In this document: positions 1 through 9,466 of the stretch, piece by piece
Position numbering within the stretch: the first letter of the stretch is position 1
How the letters are laid out: the number at the start of each line of letters is the position of its first letter
Assembly: GCA_041395105.1 (NCBI GenBank)
Contig: JAWLBB010000001.1
Coordinates: 248,001 to 312,000, forward strand
Source: Opitutaceae bacterium
GTDB lineage: Bacteria > Verrucomicrobiota > Verrucomicrobiia > Opitutales > Opitutaceae
Direction: 5' to 3'
Length of the DNA: 64,000 nt
Notes under the pieces: model-generated
What the model was told of the DNA's origin: nothing
The model's input: the letters and a program-made list of their open reading frames with translations, nothing else
Databases searched by the model: none
Program-made: the position numbers and the translations under genes

Positions 1-794
1 CCGGCCTGCCAGCTGAAGAACTCGCTGGCCAGGGTCAGGTAGGCCACCCCGACCATTTTGGATTCACCCCGCGGACGTTGGCGTTGCAGGGCCTCCCGGT
101 CGACTTCGGGCCAGGAATCGAAGTCACCGAACTGCATGTCGCCGAGTCTTGCGCGTTGAGACTCTGTGAGCGAGCGGGCGACCGCCCCGAAAACCCGCGC
201 GCGTTCAAAGGCAAGCTCGGCATCGAGGGCATAGATACGGCTGAAGTGATCGGAGACCGCGCCTGGATCAAGTGCTCCCCTTCCCTCAGGCCGTTGACCG
301 CGCAGCTCCTGGTCAAAGGCGAGGATGACCGGCCAGCGCATCCGCGCGATCGTTTCCATCTGCAGGGCCTGGTCCCAGGATGCCTCAAGAAACAGGGCCC
401 GTTGGTCCTCGTTGAGGATCTGCAGGACATTCCCGGCCACGCGGTTGAGGAACATCGGGTTGTGCCCCTTCCCGGCGGCATCGATGTCCCGCATGTACTG
501 GAATCCGAAGAAATCGCTCACCTTGCCTGGCGGGATGAAAGTGTCACTGCCAAAGTCACCGGTCATGAAAGCGAGGCCGTTGAACGCGATGGTGTGGAGC
601 TGCGCCCGGTCGGAAACCGCCTGTTCGATGGTATAGCGCCGGGCCTCAGGTCGGGCTCTCTCCGACGGTCCGGAGCCCGCCTTGCGCGATGCCTTTACAG
701 CAGGATCGGGCCGCTTCTGGGCCACGAGCGGAAGTGGCTGGAGAACCGATAGCACGAGGGCGAGAACAGAGCAGATTCTTTCCGTTGTGGTCAT
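1..794 (-). CDS. Secreted protein of unknown function, 3' end beyond window
   Basis: The reading frame runs open from an ATG at 794 to the window edge, giving 264 residues without a stop; the C-terminus lies outside. Residues 1 to about 26 look like a signal peptide (hydrophobic VLALVLSVLQPLPLVA followed by QK), so export is inferred. The mature part has the motifs HNPMFLNRVAGNVLQ and LNEDQRALFLEAS and is helix-rich; I do not recognise a family or a catalytic motif. It starts 14 bp after the stop of the upstream sulfatase, so it is probably the third gene of the sulfatase operon and may serve the same extracellular degradation process. Function is unassigned. Confidence 0.7.
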   Translation of the reverse strand, partial: MTTTERICSVLALVLSVLQPLPLVAQKRPDPAVKASRKAGSGPSERARPEARRYTIEQAVSDRAQLHTIAFNGLAFMTGDFGSDTFIPPGKVSDFFGFQYMRDIDAAGKGHNPMFLNRVAGNVLQILNEDQRALFLEASWDQALQMETIARMRWPVILAFDQELRGQRPEGRGALDPGAVSDHFSRIYALDAELAFERARVFGAVARSLTESQRARLGDMQFGDFDSWPEVDREALQRQRPRGESKMVGVAYLTLASEFFSWQA

Positions 795-808
795 GAAGGG
801 AGAACGAT

Positions 809-2230
809 TCAGGGAACTCTTGCGACGTTCTTGCCGCCCTTGCCACGTTGATTCCGGGAGCGGTTCTGCCCGGCGTCCGGCTGGTAGAGTGGGTTCGGGG
901 TGGTCGGACACGGCGCCTTCAGGTCGCCCTGCCAGGTTCGGAGAACGGCCAGAAGCTCCGCCGCCATTCCGGGCTCGGCCTCACTGAGGTTCCGGGTCTC
1001 CCCGGGGTCCCGCGCCAGGTTGTAGAGCTCAATCCGCGCGTCCTCGAAGAATTCGATCAGCTTCATGTCCCCCTGGCGCACGGCACTGGAAGGCTTTCCG
1101 CGTCCAGCATAGCAAGGGAAGTGCCAAAAAAGGGTCGTTCGGTCGAGGGATCCCTGGCCGCGGAGTTCGTCGACCAGGCTTCTGCCGTCCAGCGGGAGCC
1201 CAGCGGGTGGCGGCAAACCGGCAAGTTCCAGCATAGTGGGAAAGAGATCGACCGAAGCGATCGGCGAGACGGATTGCCGTCCGACCGCGATGCCAGTTCC
1301 GACCGCACAGAACGGCACCCGGAGACCACCCTCGTAAAGGGTCCCCTTGCCTCCTCTGAGCGGAGCCATCGTTCGGTGATCTCCACCGTTATCCGAGGTG
1401 AAGAACAGGACGGTCTGATCTGTCAAACCCGCCGCTTCGACCTCCTGCCAGAGACGCCCGACATTTTGATCCAGCGCTTCGATCGTTGCCGCCCGCCCGG
1501 GGTCCATCGACGGTATCTCCTTCATGGATTTCTCTTCATATTTTCGAAGGAGCTCAGGCTTGGGATCGTAGGGCGCATGGGTGGCGTGGGGCGCAAGATA
1601 GACGAACCACGGGCGATCGGCGTGTTCCCGCATGAAGGCGAGGCAGGCATCGGCCAATGCGTCGGTCAGGTAGGTGCCGGTCTCGCTGAAGTAGGCATCG
1701 GTAGCGAAACCGAGGTCACGCGCCTGGACTGAACGATCGAAGCCCTGACCTTCCGGGGTGCGGGGCCCTTTCCGGCCCCGACCTAGATTCCACATCCCGA
1801 AGAAACCGGTGGCATAGCCAGCGTCCCGAAGGACTTCCGCCAGGGTCACTGCCTCCGTGGCGAGTTCCGAACGGCTGTCGGAGGCGATGATGGGGTGGTC
1901 GGGCGAGCCCGGCGCGTTTCGATCATCCACCACCGTAAAGATGCCGTGACGAGGGGGAACCTGTCCGGTCAACAGACAGGCACGAGTCGGGGCGCAATTG
2001 GGCGCACTGGCGTAAGCCTGGGAAAAGACCAGACCGCGGGCGGCCAGCGCATCGACAACCGGCGTATCGACAAACGAATTACCGGTGAAGCCCACCTCGT
2101 TCCAACCCAGGTCATCGGCGAGGACGATGATGAAGTTGGGGCGGCCCCGGGTTTCGGCCGCAAGTCCAGACGCTCGAGCCAGGCTGAGAACAAGGAGGGC
2201 AACAAAACACCTGGCGGCACGGCTGATCAT
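809..2230 (-). CDS. Secreted arylsulfatase (type I, formylglycine)
   Basis: A 473-residue sulfatase of the alkaline-phosphatase superfamily, predicted to hydrolyse sulfate esters outside the cytoplasm. A signal peptide covers residues 1-25 (ending GLAAE). The N-terminal metal site is NFIIVLADDLGWNEVG and the formylglycine motif is CAPTRACLLTG near residue 80, where the Cys would be oxidised by a formylglycine-generating enzyme not present in this window. A second metal motif is FFTSDNGGDH, followed by GGLRVPF. The typical C-terminus YNLARDPGETRNLS is present. Its start overlaps the stop of the upstream sulfatase by 4 bp (ATGA), so the two are translationally coupled. Such enzymes usually act on sulfated algal or host glycans; the actual substrate cannot be read from sequence. 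Confidence 0.93.
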   Translation of the reverse strand: MISRAARCFVALLVLSLARASGLAAETRGRPNFIIVLADDLGWNEVGFTGNSFVDTPVVDALAARGLVFSQAYASAPNCAPTRACLLTGQVPPRHGIFTVVDDRNAPGSPDHPIIASDSRSELATEAVTLAEVLRDAGYATGFFGMWNLGRGRKGPRTPEGQGFDRSVQARDLGFATDAYFSETGTYLTDALADACLAFMREHADRPWFVYLAPHATHAPYDPKPELLRKYEEKSMKEIPSMDPGRAATIEALDQNVGRLWQEVEAAGLTDQTVLFFTSDNGGDHRTMAPLRGGKGTLYEGGLRVPFCAVGTGIAVGRQSVSPIASVDLFPTMLELAGLPPPAGLPLDGRSLVDELRGQGSLDRTTLFWHFPCYAGRGKPSSAVRQGDMKLIEFFEDARIELYNLARDPGETRNLSEAEPGMAAELLAVLRTWQGDLKAPCPTTPNPLYQPDAGQNRSRNQRGKGGKNVARVP

Positions 2231-3738
2231 GACTGACGGGGAGGACGCGAAGCCGGGGTTTTGCCGGCCTTTTCCTTCTTGTGATTCTTTCGGTCATCGG
2301 ATGGATTGCGATCCGGATCATAGGCGGGATTGGGTATCGGCAACTGCGCCCCGATCGTGGACAGATGGTCCGACAATCGGCGTTTGAGGGAATCCCGGAT
2401 ATCGGTCTCAATCCCGCTCAGGTCGCGGGTTTCTCCGGGATCGAGAGACAGGTTGTAGAGCTCATCCGCATCAGTCTCATAGAAATGAAGGAGCTTGAAG
2501 TCGCCCTGAATGATCGCCGAGGTTGGACCCTCCGCTGACTGGTAGTGAGGGAAGTGAAAGACCAGCGCCTCCCCCGCCCGCTTCACCGAGTCTGCGTCGC
2601 CACGCAGCAACGGTCCCAGATCGCCGCCTTCGACTTCGGGTGGTAGCGGCTCCGTGGAGCCGGACCAGTGCAGGAAGGTGGGGAAGAGATCGTAACCGGC
2701 GACCGAAATGCCGCATTGGCTGCCGGCACCGATTCCGGGTCCTCTCACGATCAATGGAACCCGGATGCCACCTTCGTAAAGCGAGCCTTTTCCTCCGCTC
2801 AGACCATTCCTGTTCCGTTGCCCGCCGGAGCCATTGTCTGACATGTAGATCACATAGGTCCTGTCATCGAGACCGAGCTCACTGATCCGCGCGAGAATCC
2901 TGCCCACCCCGGTATCGAGATTCTCGGTCATGGCCGCCCGCTCTATCTCCCGTTCGTTGCGACGTGGATCCTTGGCCCGGTATTTCGCGATGGTTGCGGG
3001 AAGCGCGTTTTCGGGATAGTGCAGGGCGTGGTAGGAGAGCTGGACGAAGAAAGGTCGGTTGTCACGGGCACATTGCTCCATGAAGGCGACAGCGCGCCCG
3101 CCCATTCCGAAGATATCGACCGGATTGGGAGAGGTAAAGGGTGCGGCATCCTGGTTGTCCGTCGCTCCGTCGCTGACGTCGTAACCATGAGCCTCCGGTC
3201 CCCCGCCCCCCAGGTGCCATTTCCCGAAGTGCGCGGTGGCGTAGCCGGCCCGCTTGAGAACCTCGGCGATCGACGTTTCCGAGGCCAAGATCTGCTTGCG
3301 GCTCGCCGGAGGGACAAGAGGGTATCCGTCCGCCGCAGTCATGACCGGCGCTGCCTTGGTCCAGTGCAGGGCGGCCGGGCTTCGTCCGGTCTGGAGGCTG
3401 ATCCGGGTGGGCGAGCAGACCGGGGCCGGGGCATAGGCACGACTGAAACGCATCCCCTGCGCCGCGAGTGCCTCCAGGTGGGGCGTTTCGCAGAAATCGC
3501 TGCGCGACGCGGGATTGCCAGTCTCCAATGCGACAGACAGACCAGCCCATCCCTGATCATCGGAAAGCATGAAGACGATGTTCGGCGGAAAAGAGCCGAC
3601 CGTGGACTCGGACTCTTCAGGCCCGTTTCCCAATAGCGAAAGCGACAGCGCGGCCGGCGCGATCAGTCTAAGAATGCGGCCGGGCAGGAGATCGATTCCG
3701 AAACAGGATGCGGCCATCCAGGTACGGTTTCCTTCCAT
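2227..3738 (-). CDS. Secreted arylsulfatase (type I, formylglycine), first gene of operon
   Basis: A 503-residue sulfatase. After an N-terminal hydrophobic stretch (ILRLIAPAALSLSLLG, residues about 21-37; probable signal or anchor) come the metal motif NIVFMLSDDQGWAG, the formylglycine motif CSPTRISLQTGRSPAALHW, the metal-binding YMSDNGSGG and the C-terminal YNLSLDPGETRDLS. It resembles the 809-2230 sulfatase in layout but differs in detail, so the pair likely have different sulfated substrates. The start is somewhat uncertain; a shorter start closer to the hydrophobic segment is possible. It leads a three-gene minus-strand operon and is divergent from the small secreted protein at 3924, so 3739-3923 should hold promoters for both directions. 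Confidence 0.93.
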   Translation of the reverse strand: MEGNRTWMAASCFGIDLLPGRILRLIAPAALSLSLLGNGPEESESTVGSFPPNIVFMLSDDQGWAGLSVALETGNPASRSDFCETPHLEALAAQGMRFSRAYAPAPVCSPTRISLQTGRSPAALHWTKAAPVMTAADGYPLVPPASRKQILASETSIAEVLKRAGYATAHFGKWHLGGGGPEAHGYDVSDGATDNQDAAPFTSPNPVDIFGMGGRAVAFMEQCARDNRPFFVQLSYHALHYPENALPATIAKYRAKDPRRNEREIERAAMTENLDTGVGRILARISELGLDDRTYVIYMSDNGSGGQRNRNGLSGGKGSLYEGGIRVPLIVRGPGIGAGSQCGISVAGYDLFPTFLHWSGSTEPLPPEVEGGDLGPLLRGDADSVKRAGEALVFHFPHYQSAEGPTSAIIQGDFKLLHFYETDADELYNLSLDPGETRDLSGIETDIRDSLKRRLSDHLSTIGAQLPIPNPAYDPDRNPSDDRKNHKKEKAGKTPASRPPRQS

Positions 3739-3923
3739 GGCAGAGATGACGCTTCAGGAGCTTGGCGGGTTACCAGGGCTGGGCACAATCGCCACCTTCT
3801 CGCTCGCGATCCTCGACGAACCCCCTTTTCGGATCATTCTTGATCAATGTGGTCGATCTACAGAAGAACGAGCCTTTGACCCGATTAACGGGCGAATCCG
3901 CTAGAAACCTTGACCAACCCTCC

Positions 3924-4325
3924 ATGAGAACTTCGATTGCCACTGCAGTCATCTGCGCCTGTCTCGTCGCGAGTGCTGCGCTCGGGGACGAGGAAATCCC
4001 GGTTTTCTCAGGTCAGCCCAGCGTCCAGTATCAGGTCGATGTCAAGACCAGTCAGCGGACCCGGCTCAGTCCCGACGACACGGCCCGGAACGTCCTCGTC
4101 ATTGTCAAGATAGGTGAAGACTACTTCTGGAAGACCCGGGGAAACCGGCGCGTGATCCACATCATCCCGGAAGCCGGTGACGCCCATTTCTTCATCGACC
4201 CCGACGGGGGCGGCTATGTGAAGATCATGACCCGGCCCGACGGCACCTTTGCCTACCTCGAGCAGGTCGGCCTGGAAATGACCTCCTTCATCTACTTCGG
4301 CTCGTCCAGGACATTCACGCCATAG
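3924..4325 (+). CDS. Small secreted protein of unknown function
   Basis: A 133-residue protein. I chose the ATG at 3924 because it gives a clean signal peptide (MRTSIATAVICACLVASAALG, cleavage near residue 21); the frame stays open upstream, but that extension has no export signal. The mature part is about 110 residues, rich in beta-prone segments (FSGQPSVQYQVDVKTSQ, VLVIVKIGEDYFWKTRGNRR, HFFIDPDGGGYVKIM), suggesting a small beta-sheet domain. No catalytic motif or known family is recognisable. It is alone on the plus strand between two minus-strand genes. Confidence 0.65.
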   Translation: MRTSIATAVICACLVASAALGDEEIPVFSGQPSVQYQVDVKTSQRTRLSPDDTARNVLVIVKIGEDYFWKTRGNRRVIHIIPEAGDAHFFIDPDGGGYVKIMTRPDGTFAYLEQVGLEMTSFIYFGSSRTFTP

Positions 4326-4366
4326 AGGGCTGTCCGAAACACACGGAGCGTCCGAAACCGCAACGG

Positions 4367-5155
4367 CTACCTGGTTTCGCCCATGAGCTGCGCAACAGTC
4401 GGCTCCATCGCCTCCGCCCAGAGGGCATAACCCTTTTCCCTGGGATGCAGCAGATCCGGCATGACCTCGCGCGTCAGCACGCCGTCTTCATCAAGAAAAG
4501 CTTGGTTGATATCGAGGAAGAAAACCGTTTCGCCGTCAGCCAGTGCGGATGAAAGCCGGCTGGCTTCATCGTTCTTGGCCCACTGATCATTGTAGGTGGC
4601 GTCGTGTTCCGCATCCTGGCGCTGTGCCGCATCGCCTCGGGGAAAGATGGCCAGGATCAGGATCTTGGTTTCGGGCAGCTTCTCCCGCAAAAGGCATACG
4701 ATGGCTTCAATTCCGTCGGCGATCTGCTCAGCCGTGTAGGTGTCGCCGTTGGAGTTGTTGGTGCCAATCATCAGAACAGCCAGTTTCGGATGGATGTTCT
4801 CGATTTCGCCGTTCTCCAGCCGCCAGAGAACATGCTCGGTCCGGTCGCCGCCGGAGCCCAGGTTGACCGCGTTGCGCGAGGCGTAGTAACGGTCCCAGAC
4901 TTCCCTGCCCGAGTTTTCCCATCCGTGCGTGATGGAGTCCCCGATCATCAACAGATCGACATTCCCCTCCGCAATCCGGTCCAGAACGCCCTGATGGCGC
5001 TGCATCCAGCCTTCCTTTTCCGGGCGCGGCAGGGGCGTGACCGCCGCGTGAGACCCAAGGACAACGTCACAGGGTTCGACTGGATTGGCCGGCAGGCTTC
5101 CGCCCAGGAAGAGCGCGGAAACAGACCACAGCAGGAAGAGGCGCTTTGATATCAT
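4367..5155 (-). CDS. Secreted SGNH/GDSL-family esterase
   Basis: A 262-residue SGNH hydrolase. The ATG at 5155 is preferred because it starts the signal peptide (MISKRLFLLWSVSALFLGGSLPA); an upstream in-frame ATG would add 40 unconvincing residues. Family blocks are visible: block I VDLLMIGDSITHGWE (nucleophile Ser), block II LGSGGDRTEHVLWR, block III VLMIGTNN, and block V DLLHPREKGY with the catalytic Asp and His. It resembles the platelet-activating-factor-acetylhydrolase-like members. It probably deacylates sugars or glycans, fitting the sulfatase and glycosidase setting; the acyl substrate is inferred only. Confidence 0.9.
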   Translation of the reverse strand: MISKRLFLLWSVSALFLGGSLPANPVEPCDVVLGSHAAVTPLPRPEKEGWMQRHQGVLDRIAEGNVDLLMIGDSITHGWENSGREVWDRYYASRNAVNLGSGGDRTEHVLWRLENGEIENIHPKLAVLMIGTNNSNGDTYTAEQIADGIEAIVCLLREKLPETKILILAIFPRGDAAQRQDAEHDATYNDQWAKNDEASRLSSALADGETVFFLDINQAFLDEDGVLTREVMPDLLHPREKGYALWAEAMEPTVAQLMGETR

Positions 5156-5378
5156 GAGGACCTTTCGAACCGACGAAAAACAATAGGGGAACGTTCCAAC
5201 CCGGGCAGGTTTCAACCGGTCCGACAGTAGGGTCCGTTTTGTCTCGGGGGCAAGAGTCATTCGAGTCTTTCCCAAGCGATTCGCTGCGGCTTCCCTACCG
5301 GAAATCGGGATCGACTAATCGGAGGGAAGCAGCAGGTAGGCGGGAAATTTGCATGTGGTCACCTGAGCGACCATCTGT

Positions 5379-5861
5379 TCACCCTCCCCCATCCCGATCC
5401 GGGAGACCGTGCCGATTGGCGTGCAGCCTGCGAAACCGGATGTTGTTCAGCATGGCGCAGTCCCCAAACGCTTCGGATCCCAAACGGTCCAACGTGTCGT
5501 AATAGGTGACACTAGTCAGGAACCTGCAATCCGCGAAAGCGTGGTCCCCGACGCGGATGACACTGGAGGGAATCACCACGCTCTTCAGCTTGCCGTCTGC
5601 GAATGCGCGGCTCCCGATTGATGTCACCGGCTTCCCGCATAGGATTGCCGGTATGACGACATTCCCCGTGAAGTCATCCGGGAAATCGGTGATTTCGATC
5701 GATGTCACGCACTCGACATAGGTGAAATCGCCAAACTGGTCGGCATATCCTCCGGACACCGCAAAGCGGATCAACATGGCGAAGGCGAAGCCGAACTGGC
5801 ACGGGCCGAGCGATTTCCGGAAGGAAGCAGCCGGGCGATTATTGGCAAGAAACCGGGGCAT
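5379..5861 (-). pseudogene. BspA-type leucine-rich repeat protein, short, probably degenerate
   Basis: A 160-residue frame. It contains a BspA/TpLRR-like pattern: VTSIGSRAFADGKLKSVVIPSS, then VIRVGDHAFADCRFLTSVTY, then LDRLGSEAFGDCAMLNNIRF, that is three repeats. A hydrophobic segment near residues 22-40 may be the signal peptide. After the third repeat the frame becomes basic and low-complexity (RRLHANRHGLPDRDGGG) and stops, which is unlike family members that carry many repeats. This looks like a 3'-truncated or frameshifted remnant, although a naturally short form cannot be excluded. No continuation of repeats was seen in the next 200 bp in other frames. Confidence 0.55.
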
Positions 5862-5921
5862 CGACCTCTTATGCGATAATCTCCGCAGGAACGGATCATC
5901 CGCGGCCGAAAGGCGCGGGTT

Positions 5922-6785
5922 TCAACCCGTTCTTCCGGCCACCACGGTGATCCTCGGTGCGTCGTCGTTGAAAGGACTGCCGGCGAGATCGCCATGCATT
6001 TCAATGATCCCCAGACCTTGCGTCTCAAACAGGGTTTTCAGGGATTCCGCACTGTAGCATTGCCTCCAGGTGAATAGTTCAAAAGCGCGGTGCGCCTCGA
6101 TCACGGTGTGCTTGTCAACGGCCAGGCACTCTTCGTCGTACTTGAAGGTCGAGTTGAATTGGTGGTAGGGCTCGGATGACATGAAACCACCGGTTGGGTG
6201 CCATTCATGTTCCATCCGCCTTTCCCTGATCATCCCGTAACCCGCCATCGACTCCACGTCCAGAATGACGGCGCCGTTGTCCGCAAGAAGCCCGCGGAAG
6301 GTCTCGAGCAGACCCGCCCGCTGGTCCGGGCTCAAAACCGAGAAATCTCCGTGAATCATCGTGATCAGGTCGAACCGTTCATCGGTCTCGAACTCGAGGT
6401 AGTCCTGGCACAGATACCGAATGTCCAGCTCCCGTCGCCTTGCCTCCTCCCTCGCGAAGCGGACCGAACGCTCGGACAGATCAATCCCGGTCACGCGAGC
6501 TCCCCGCTCCGCGAATCGGCTTGTCCACAGCCCGGGACCGCAACCGAAGTCACAAATCCGGGTTCCGTCCGAGATGCCGAAGCGGGTGCCCATCCAGTTG
6601 ACCGCCCGATCAATGAATTCGGCGGGAAAAGAGGCGGCATCATGGCGGGGATCGAGATGGGCCTCCAGCATGCCCTTGGAGATGTGCGGATCGTTCCACA
6701 AGATGGGCGAGGTGTACCGACTGAACGGAACCGGACGGTCCGCGATTCGGCTCAGCGCCTCAAATACCGCATCAAAGTCTTTCAT
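5922..6785 (-). CDS. Class I SAM-dependent methyltransferase
   Basis: A 287-residue methyltransferase. The ATG at 6785 (MKDFDAVFEALSRIADRP) is chosen because upstream in-frame sequence is arginine-rich and implausible. Motif I is ICDFGCGPGLWTSRFAERG, followed by the acidic end of beta-2 in VTGIDLSERSV, and motif IV-like FDLITMIHGDFSVLSPDQR. The C-terminal half (FMSSEPYHQFNSTFKYDEE) may form the substrate lid. Methyl acceptor is not inferable. It is divergent from the FG-GAP protein gene at 6948. Confidence 0.85.
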   Translation of the reverse strand: MKDFDAVFEALSRIADRPVPFSRYTSPILWNDPHISKGMLEAHLDPRHDAASFPAEFIDRAVNWMGTRFGISDGTRICDFGCGPGLWTSRFAERGARVTGIDLSERSVRFAREEARRRELDIRYLCQDYLEFETDERFDLITMIHGDFSVLSPDQRAGLLETFRGLLADNGAVILDVESMAGYGMIRERRMEHEWHPTGGFMSSEPYHQFNSTFKYDEECLAVDKHTVIEAHRAFELFTWRQCYSAESLKTLFETQGLGIIEMHGDLAGSPFNDDAPRITVVAGRTG

Positions 6786-6947
6786 GCCGTTGTTTCTCGG
6801 GGTCAACCTGACGAAAGAGCCCGGGAACGGCAATCTCCGTTGCCTCCGATCCGTTCGCGGGATGGCGCTGGGTCTCAACGACCTTTTCGCTCGCATGCCG
6901 AAATCGTAGCCGTCATCCATGGATGCGTGTCTTTGGGAGAGCGACAG

Positions 6948-9302
6948 ATGCACATACCCCGGGTCTCCGCTGCGTCAGGCGTGTGGCCATGGCTGTCCAT
7001 GGGGATTTTCGGCTCGATCCTGGTTGCGTCCGTGGCCGGCTCCGTCGCCGCGCGCGCAGCGGAAAGCGAATCGGAGGGTGTCCATCATGCGATGAGTTCA
7101 CCTCCCGCGCCTCCCGCGGCGATCGCCGAACAACCCGAGAGCACACGGAAGATGATCGAGCGTCTGTCCGGCCTGGATCACGATGTCGATGAGTCCGTCA
7201 TCATGTTTCTTCCCGACAAGGCGGTGGCCTATTTCGGAGACAAGGTCGAGAACGCACCGAATCCGGAAGCGGCCCTGCAGTTCAGACTCCCCTATTCGAT
7301 GGCATTGCTCAACAGCGGCCAGTCCGAAGCCGCCCTGCGCGAGCTGGCCGCCCTGCGCGAGGCCTTGAAGGCGCGGGGTTACCGGCTCAAGGTCGAGGTC
7401 GAAGCGCAGCTGCTCGAGCAGGAGGCGATCGCCTGGCTTCGTTTGGGCGAGCAGCAGAACTGCCTCTACAATCACAATGCCGATTCCTGCCTCTTCCCCA
7501 TCCAGGGAGGCGGCGTCCATCTCAACCCTCGGGGTTCGCGCAATGCCATCATCACGCTGGACAAGCTCCTCGAGCTCCAGCCAAGTCCGTATGCCGCCTG
7601 GCTGCTCAATGTCGCCTACATGACCCTGGGCGAGTATCCCGACGAGGTGCCGGCCAACTGGCGGCTTCCTCCGGAGGTGTTTGCTGCGGACTACGACATC
7701 GGGCGGTTTCCGGACGTGGCGGGTCCGCTCGGGCTGGACATTGACGATGTCTCCGGGTCCGTGGTCATGGAAGACTTTGATCGCGACGGGTTCCTCGACC
7801 TTCTCGTATCCGCCTGGGGATTCAAGGGTCAGCTGCGGTTCTTTCGCAACCAGGGTGACGGGACGTTCACCGACCTCACCGACGCGGCCGGTCTGCGCGG
7901 CCTGTTCGGCGGGCTGAACATGAAGCAGGGCGACTACAACAACGACGGCTTCATTGATGTGCTGGTGCTGCGCGAGGGCTGGCTGGCGAAGGACGGTCGG
8001 TTCCCGAACTCCCTCCTGCGCAACAACGGAGACAACACGTTTACCGATGTCACCGAGGAGTCCGGACTGTTGAGTTTCCATTCGACCCAGACAGCGGCCT
8101 GGTTCGACTACAACAACGATGGCTGGCTGGATATCTTCATCGGCAATGAAAGTGTGCCCGAATCGGGCGCGGCCGATCCCTGCGAACTCTATCGCAACAA
8201 CGGCGACGGCACCTTCACCGAATGCGCCGAGGAATCCGGGGTCGCCATCGTGGATTGGATCAAGGGTGTCACCGACGGTGATTACAACAACGACGGTCTG
8301 CCCGACCTCTACCTTTCTTCGCTCGTCGGACCCAACCGACTGTTGCGCAACGACGGCCCCGCCGACCCGGACGAAACGGGACCGCAGGTGCGGTGGCGGT
8401 TTACCGATGTGGCGGCCAGCGCAGGGGTGACCGAGCCAATGCGCAGTTTCCCCTGCTGGTTCTGGGACTTCGACAATGACGGCTGGCTCGACCTCTTCGT
8501 CACGGGATACTGGATCACCAATGCCGGGGATGTCCTGGCGGATTATCTGGGTGCGCGCCACAATGGTGAACGCGCCCGACTGTATCGAAACAATGGGGAT
8601 GGCACCTTCCGTGACGTCACCGAAGCCCAGGGCCTTTACCGGGTGTTGCATGCCATGGGTTCCAACTTCGGCGACCTCGACTATGACGGGTGGCTGGACT
8701 TTTACGTGGGCACGGGGGATCCCTCACTCGGAACGATCATTCCGAGTCTGATGTTCCGGAACAACGCGGGCCGGGGCTTTCAGGATGTCACGACTTCCGG
8801 GGGATTCGGTCAGCTGCAGAAGGGACATGGCGTGGCCTTCGGCGACCTCAACCACGACGGTGCCCAGGACATTTATTCAGTCGTGGGGGGGGCGTTCTCA
8901 GGCGATCACTACCACAACCAGCTGTTCGCCAACCCCGGCCACGACAATCACTGGCTGAAGCTCCAGCTCGAAGGGGTCCGCAGCAACCGGGTCGCCCTGG
9001 GAGCGCGTATCAAGGTTGTGGTGGGGACGCCGGACGGTGAACGAGCCATCCATCGGGTCGTCACGGGCGGAGGCAGCTTTGGCGCCTCACCCCTGCGCCA
9101 GGAGATCGGCCTCGGGCAGGCGGCTCGTATCGAGCGCGTCGAGATATTCTGGCCACGCACCGGGGAGACCCAGACCCTTACCGGCCTGGAACTCGACCAC
9201 GCCTACCATGTCCGGGAAGGTGAAGCGCAGGCAGAGGAGATCACCCTTGGACGGTTCCCCTGGCCGGATGCGACCAAGGCCACGCATTCCCACATGCATT
9301 AG
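6948..9302 (+). CDS. Large exported FG-GAP/VCBS repeat protein with ASPIC/UnbV C-terminus
   Basis: A 784-residue protein. The ATG at 6948 has a good ribosome site (GGGAGAG, 6 bp upstream). Residues about 12-38 form a signal peptide (WLSMGIFGSILVASVAGSVAARA). Residues 65-230 are alpha-helical and TPR-like (LLNSGQSEAALRELAALREAL). Then come at least seven calcium-binding FG-GAP/VCBS units: DFDRDGFLDLLV, DYNNDGFIDVLV, DYNNDGWLDIFI, DYNNDGLPDLYL, DFDNDGWLDLFV, DLDYDGWLDFYV, DLNHDGAQDIY. The final 100 residues match the ASPIC/UnbV domain (GARIKVVVG, GGGSFGASPLRQEIGLG, IFWPRTGETQTLTGL). It likely folds as an extracellular beta-propeller for adhesion or glycan interaction; its partner is unknown. 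Confidence 0.92.
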   Translation: MHIPRVSAASGVWPWLSMGIFGSILVASVAGSVAARAAESESEGVHHAMSSPPAPPAAIAEQPESTRKMIERLSGLDHDVDESVIMFLPDKAVAYFGDKVENAPNPEAALQFRLPYSMALLNSGQSEAALRELAALREALKARGYRLKVEVEAQLLEQEAIAWLRLGEQQNCLYNHNADSCLFPIQGGGVHLNPRGSRNAIITLDKLLELQPSPYAAWLLNVAYMTLGEYPDEVPANWRLPPEVFAADYDIGRFPDVAGPLGLDIDDVSGSVVMEDFDRDGFLDLLVSAWGFKGQLRFFRNQGDGTFTDLTDAAGLRGLFGGLNMKQGDYNNDGFIDVLVLREGWLAKDGRFPNSLLRNNGDNTFTDVTEESGLLSFHSTQTAAWFDYNNDGWLDIFIGNESVPESGAADPCELYRNNGDGTFTECAEESGVAIVDWIKGVTDGDYNNDGLPDLYLSSLVGPNRLLRNDGPADPDETGPQVRWRFTDVAASAGVTEPMRSFPCWFWDFDNDGWLDLFVTGYWITNAGDVLADYLGARHNGERARLYRNNGDGTFRDVTEAQGLYRVLHAMGSNFGDLDYDGWLDFYVGTGDPSLGTIIPSLMFRNNAGRGFQDVTTSGGFGQLQKGHGVAFGDLNHDGAQDIYSVVGGAFSGDHYHNQLFANPGHDNHWLKLQLEGVRSNRVALGARIKVVVGTPDGERAIHRVVTGGGSFGASPLRQEIGLGQAARIERVEIFWPRTGETQTLTGLELDHAYHVREGEAQAEEITLGRFPWPDATKATHSHMH

Positions 9303-9338
9303 GGTGGCCGCGCGGGCTTCTGCAGGGGCCTGAGCGGA

Positions 9339-9428
9339 CTGGTGGGCCCTGGGGGATTGGCTGGCCTCGCCAGGTGCTGCGCACTCGCGCTTCGCGCGCC
9401 CCTTCTGCGCTGCGCTCCGTCGAACCCA
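9339..9428 (-). repeat. tRNA-Ile2 fragment interrupted by 62-bp hairpin insert, copy 1
   Basis: 9339-9358 is identical to 9466-9485, the CCA, acceptor and T-arm 3' half of the intact tRNA. A 62-bp insert (9359-9420) follows, then 9421-9428 resumes the T-arm (cgaaccca). The insert contains two hairpins, CTGGC-ctc-GCCAG and CGCGC-ttc-GCGCG. Sequence beyond 9428 no longer follows the tRNA. The insert is about 89 percent identical (55/62) to the one in copy 2, and most differences fall in hairpin loops. Confidence 0.85.
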
Positions 9429-9446
9429 AGGGTTCTCATCCCCACT

Positions 9447-9466
9447 CCCACCAGCCCTGAACGGGC

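Noticed and set aside
7098..8651. Long minus-strand frame opposite the FG-GAP gene
   Set aside because: Shadow of repeat coding, the periodic Val-rich pattern mirrors the calcium-loop codons.
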